From Alphaproteobacteria bacterium (GTDB taxonomy: Bacteria > Pseudomonadota > Alphaproteobacteria > GCA-2731375), in contig JAJFGG010000142.1 in NCBI GenBank assembly GCA_021776235.1, positions 1-64,000 of the forward strand: a stretch of 64,000 nucleotides of DNA, written 5' to 3'. The notes under the pieces were generated by a model. That model was not told the origin of the DNA. It did not search any database and was given only the letters and a program-made list of their open reading frames with translations. The position numbers were made by a program, and so were the translations under genes. Below are positions 63,128-64,000 of this stretch, piece by piece. The number at the start of each line of letters is the position of its first letter. The first letter of the stretch is position 1.

Positions 63128-64000
63128 CTAACGCAATCCCAGGCCGCGGGCGACGATGCCGCGCAAGACCTCGGTGGTGCCGCCCTGGATGGTCAGCTTC
63201 GGCGCAATGGAGATATTGTGGGCCAGGATTTCCTCGAAACGCATGCGGTTGCCGGGGTCGCGGTCCACGAAGGCCGACAGCTCGCGGGCAACTGACGGCA
63301 GGGCCTGCTCCCAAACCGTGCCCAGATCCTTGACGACCGAGGCTTCCAGCACCGGTTCCTTGCCGGCATGCAGCATGCCGGCGACGGAAATCGACATGCG
63401 CCGCAGGGTATGCAACTGAGCCACCAGACGGCCCAGGCCTTCGGCCTCGCGCAGGTCGGGATTTTCGCCGATGAAATCCACCAGTTCGAACAGGACCTGG
63501 CCGGTTTCCAGAAATCGTTCCGAGCCGCTGCGTTCGTAGGCCAGTTCCGAGGTCGCCTGTTTCCACGCCATGTCGGCTTCGCCCAGTAAATGGTCATGGG
63601 GCAACAGGGCATTGTCAAAGATGACCTCGTTGAACTCGTGATTTCCGCTTGGGTGGAGCACCGGACGGGTAGAAATGCCGGGGGTCTTCAGATCGACCAG
63701 AAATTGCGACAGGCCGTGGCGCCGGTTTTCCTGGGTCGGGGCAGAGGTGCGAAACAAGCCAATCATGTAATCGGATTCGTGGGCCAGCGAGGTCCACAAC
63801 TTGCGGCCATTGATCAACCAGCCGTCGTCTGTGCGCTCTGCCTTGGTTTTCGCGGCAAACAGATCCGAGCCCGAATCCGGTTCGCTCATGCCGATGCAGA
63901 ATGAAACCTCGCCACGGGTAATGCGCGGCAGGATATCCTGCTTGATCTCTTCCGATGCATATTTCAAAAGCACCGGTCCGCTTTGCCGGTCGGCGGTGAA
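63128..64000 (-). CDS. Acyl-CoA dehydrogenase, C-terminal part (5' end outside the window)
   Basis: The frame is open from the window edge (it begins FTADRQSGPVLLKYASEE on the minus strand) to the stop at 63128, so the gene starts outside. The visible 290 residues contain the central and C-terminal domains: FCIGMSEPDSGSDLFAAKTKAER for the FAD/substrate region, GWLINGRKLWTS, and SIAPKLTIQGGTTEVLRGIVARGLGLR at the end. It introduces a double bond into an acyl-CoA. It is the most upstream visible gene of the minus-strand operon. Confidence 0.92.
   Translation of the reverse strand, partial: FTADRQSGPVLLKYASEEIKQDILPRITRGEVSFCIGMSEPDSGSDLFAAKTKAERTDDGWLINGRKLWTSLAHESDYMIGLFRTSAPTQENRRHGLSQFLVDLKTPGISTRPVLHPSGNHEFNEVIFDNALLPHDHLLGEADMAWKQATSELAYERSGSERFLETGQVLFELVDFIGENPDLREAEGLGRLVAQLHTLRRMSISVAGMLHAGKEPVLEASVVKDLGTVWEQALPSVARELSAFVDRDPGNRMRFEEILAHNISIAPKLTIQGGTTEVLRGIVARGLGLR

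Noticed and set aside
1-64000. CRISPR array or phage-defence cluster
   Set aside because: No regularly spaced direct repeats and no cas, restriction-modification, toxin or retron-like genes were recognised.

Overview
The window reads as a chromosomal segment of a GC-rich, metabolically versatile alphaproteobacterium, probably Rhodospirillales-like. This is inferred from the family content and the radC-map-sfsA-cinA neighbourhood; there is no rRNA or marker phylogeny to prove it. Genes are tightly packed, often with 1-4 nt stop/start overlaps. Several stretches look like accessory DNA: mobile-element traces, truncated genes and patches of visibly lower GC.

Layout. 1-130: the first 23 codons of an integrase leaving the window, with a perfect stem-loop upstream. 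0.6-6.3 kb: housekeeping genes (radC, map, sfsA on minus; cinA-like, metC-like and two tandem GSTs on plus). 6.5-7.5 kb: a Sel1-repeat protein and a small secreted protein, then tRNA-Ser(GCT) at 7.76 kb. 8.4-14.4 kb: the most striking unit, a four-gene SiaABC-type partner-switching module whose output enzyme is a class III adenylate cyclase instead of the diguanylate cyclase SiaD. 14.6-16.8 kb: a cytoplasmic reductive dehalogenase-like protein with a duplicated cobalamin-binding module, preceded by a perfect 26-bp palindrome. 17.2-26.6 kb: a co-directional cluster (DUF1800, Tat-dependent DUF1501, Tat-dependent amidohydrolase, hydantoinase A/B, cyanuric acid/barbiturate-type ring hydrolase) suggesting degradation of cyclic amides.

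26.6-38.5 kb is a patchwork: two gene remnants meeting at about 27.43 kb, an amidohydrolase, an MFS exporter, a 192-bp MITE-like element, a GSA-like aminotransferase, an oxidoreductase/FMO/NTF2-like group, a decayed membrane alpha/beta-hydrolase gene and an outer-membrane-type protein. 38.8-47.2 kb: an agmatinase-family hydrolase, a complete TRAP transporter joined to an AtuA-like pair, a CoA-transferase and a zinc alcohol dehydrogenase. 47.2-52.2 kb: dusA, an HSL-type esterase and two divergently transcribed class III cyclases, one fused to DUF427. 52.2-55.7 kb: a MmgE/PrpD, MBL-fold and CoA-transferase operon. 55.7-64 kb: a minus-strand operon (acyl-CoA dehydrogenase, acyl-CoA synthetase, alpha/beta hydrolase, leuC, leuD, nitronate monooxygenase-like, MFS) that looks catabolic rather than leucine-biosynthetic.

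Functionally, the window combines uptake (TRAP, MFS), acyl-CoA chemistry (CoA-transferases, CoA ligase, acyl-CoA dehydrogenase, hydratases) and hydrolysis of cyclic amides and esters, with three cyclic-nucleotide synthases. Product names rest on reading the translated sequences and recognising family motifs; no database search was run.
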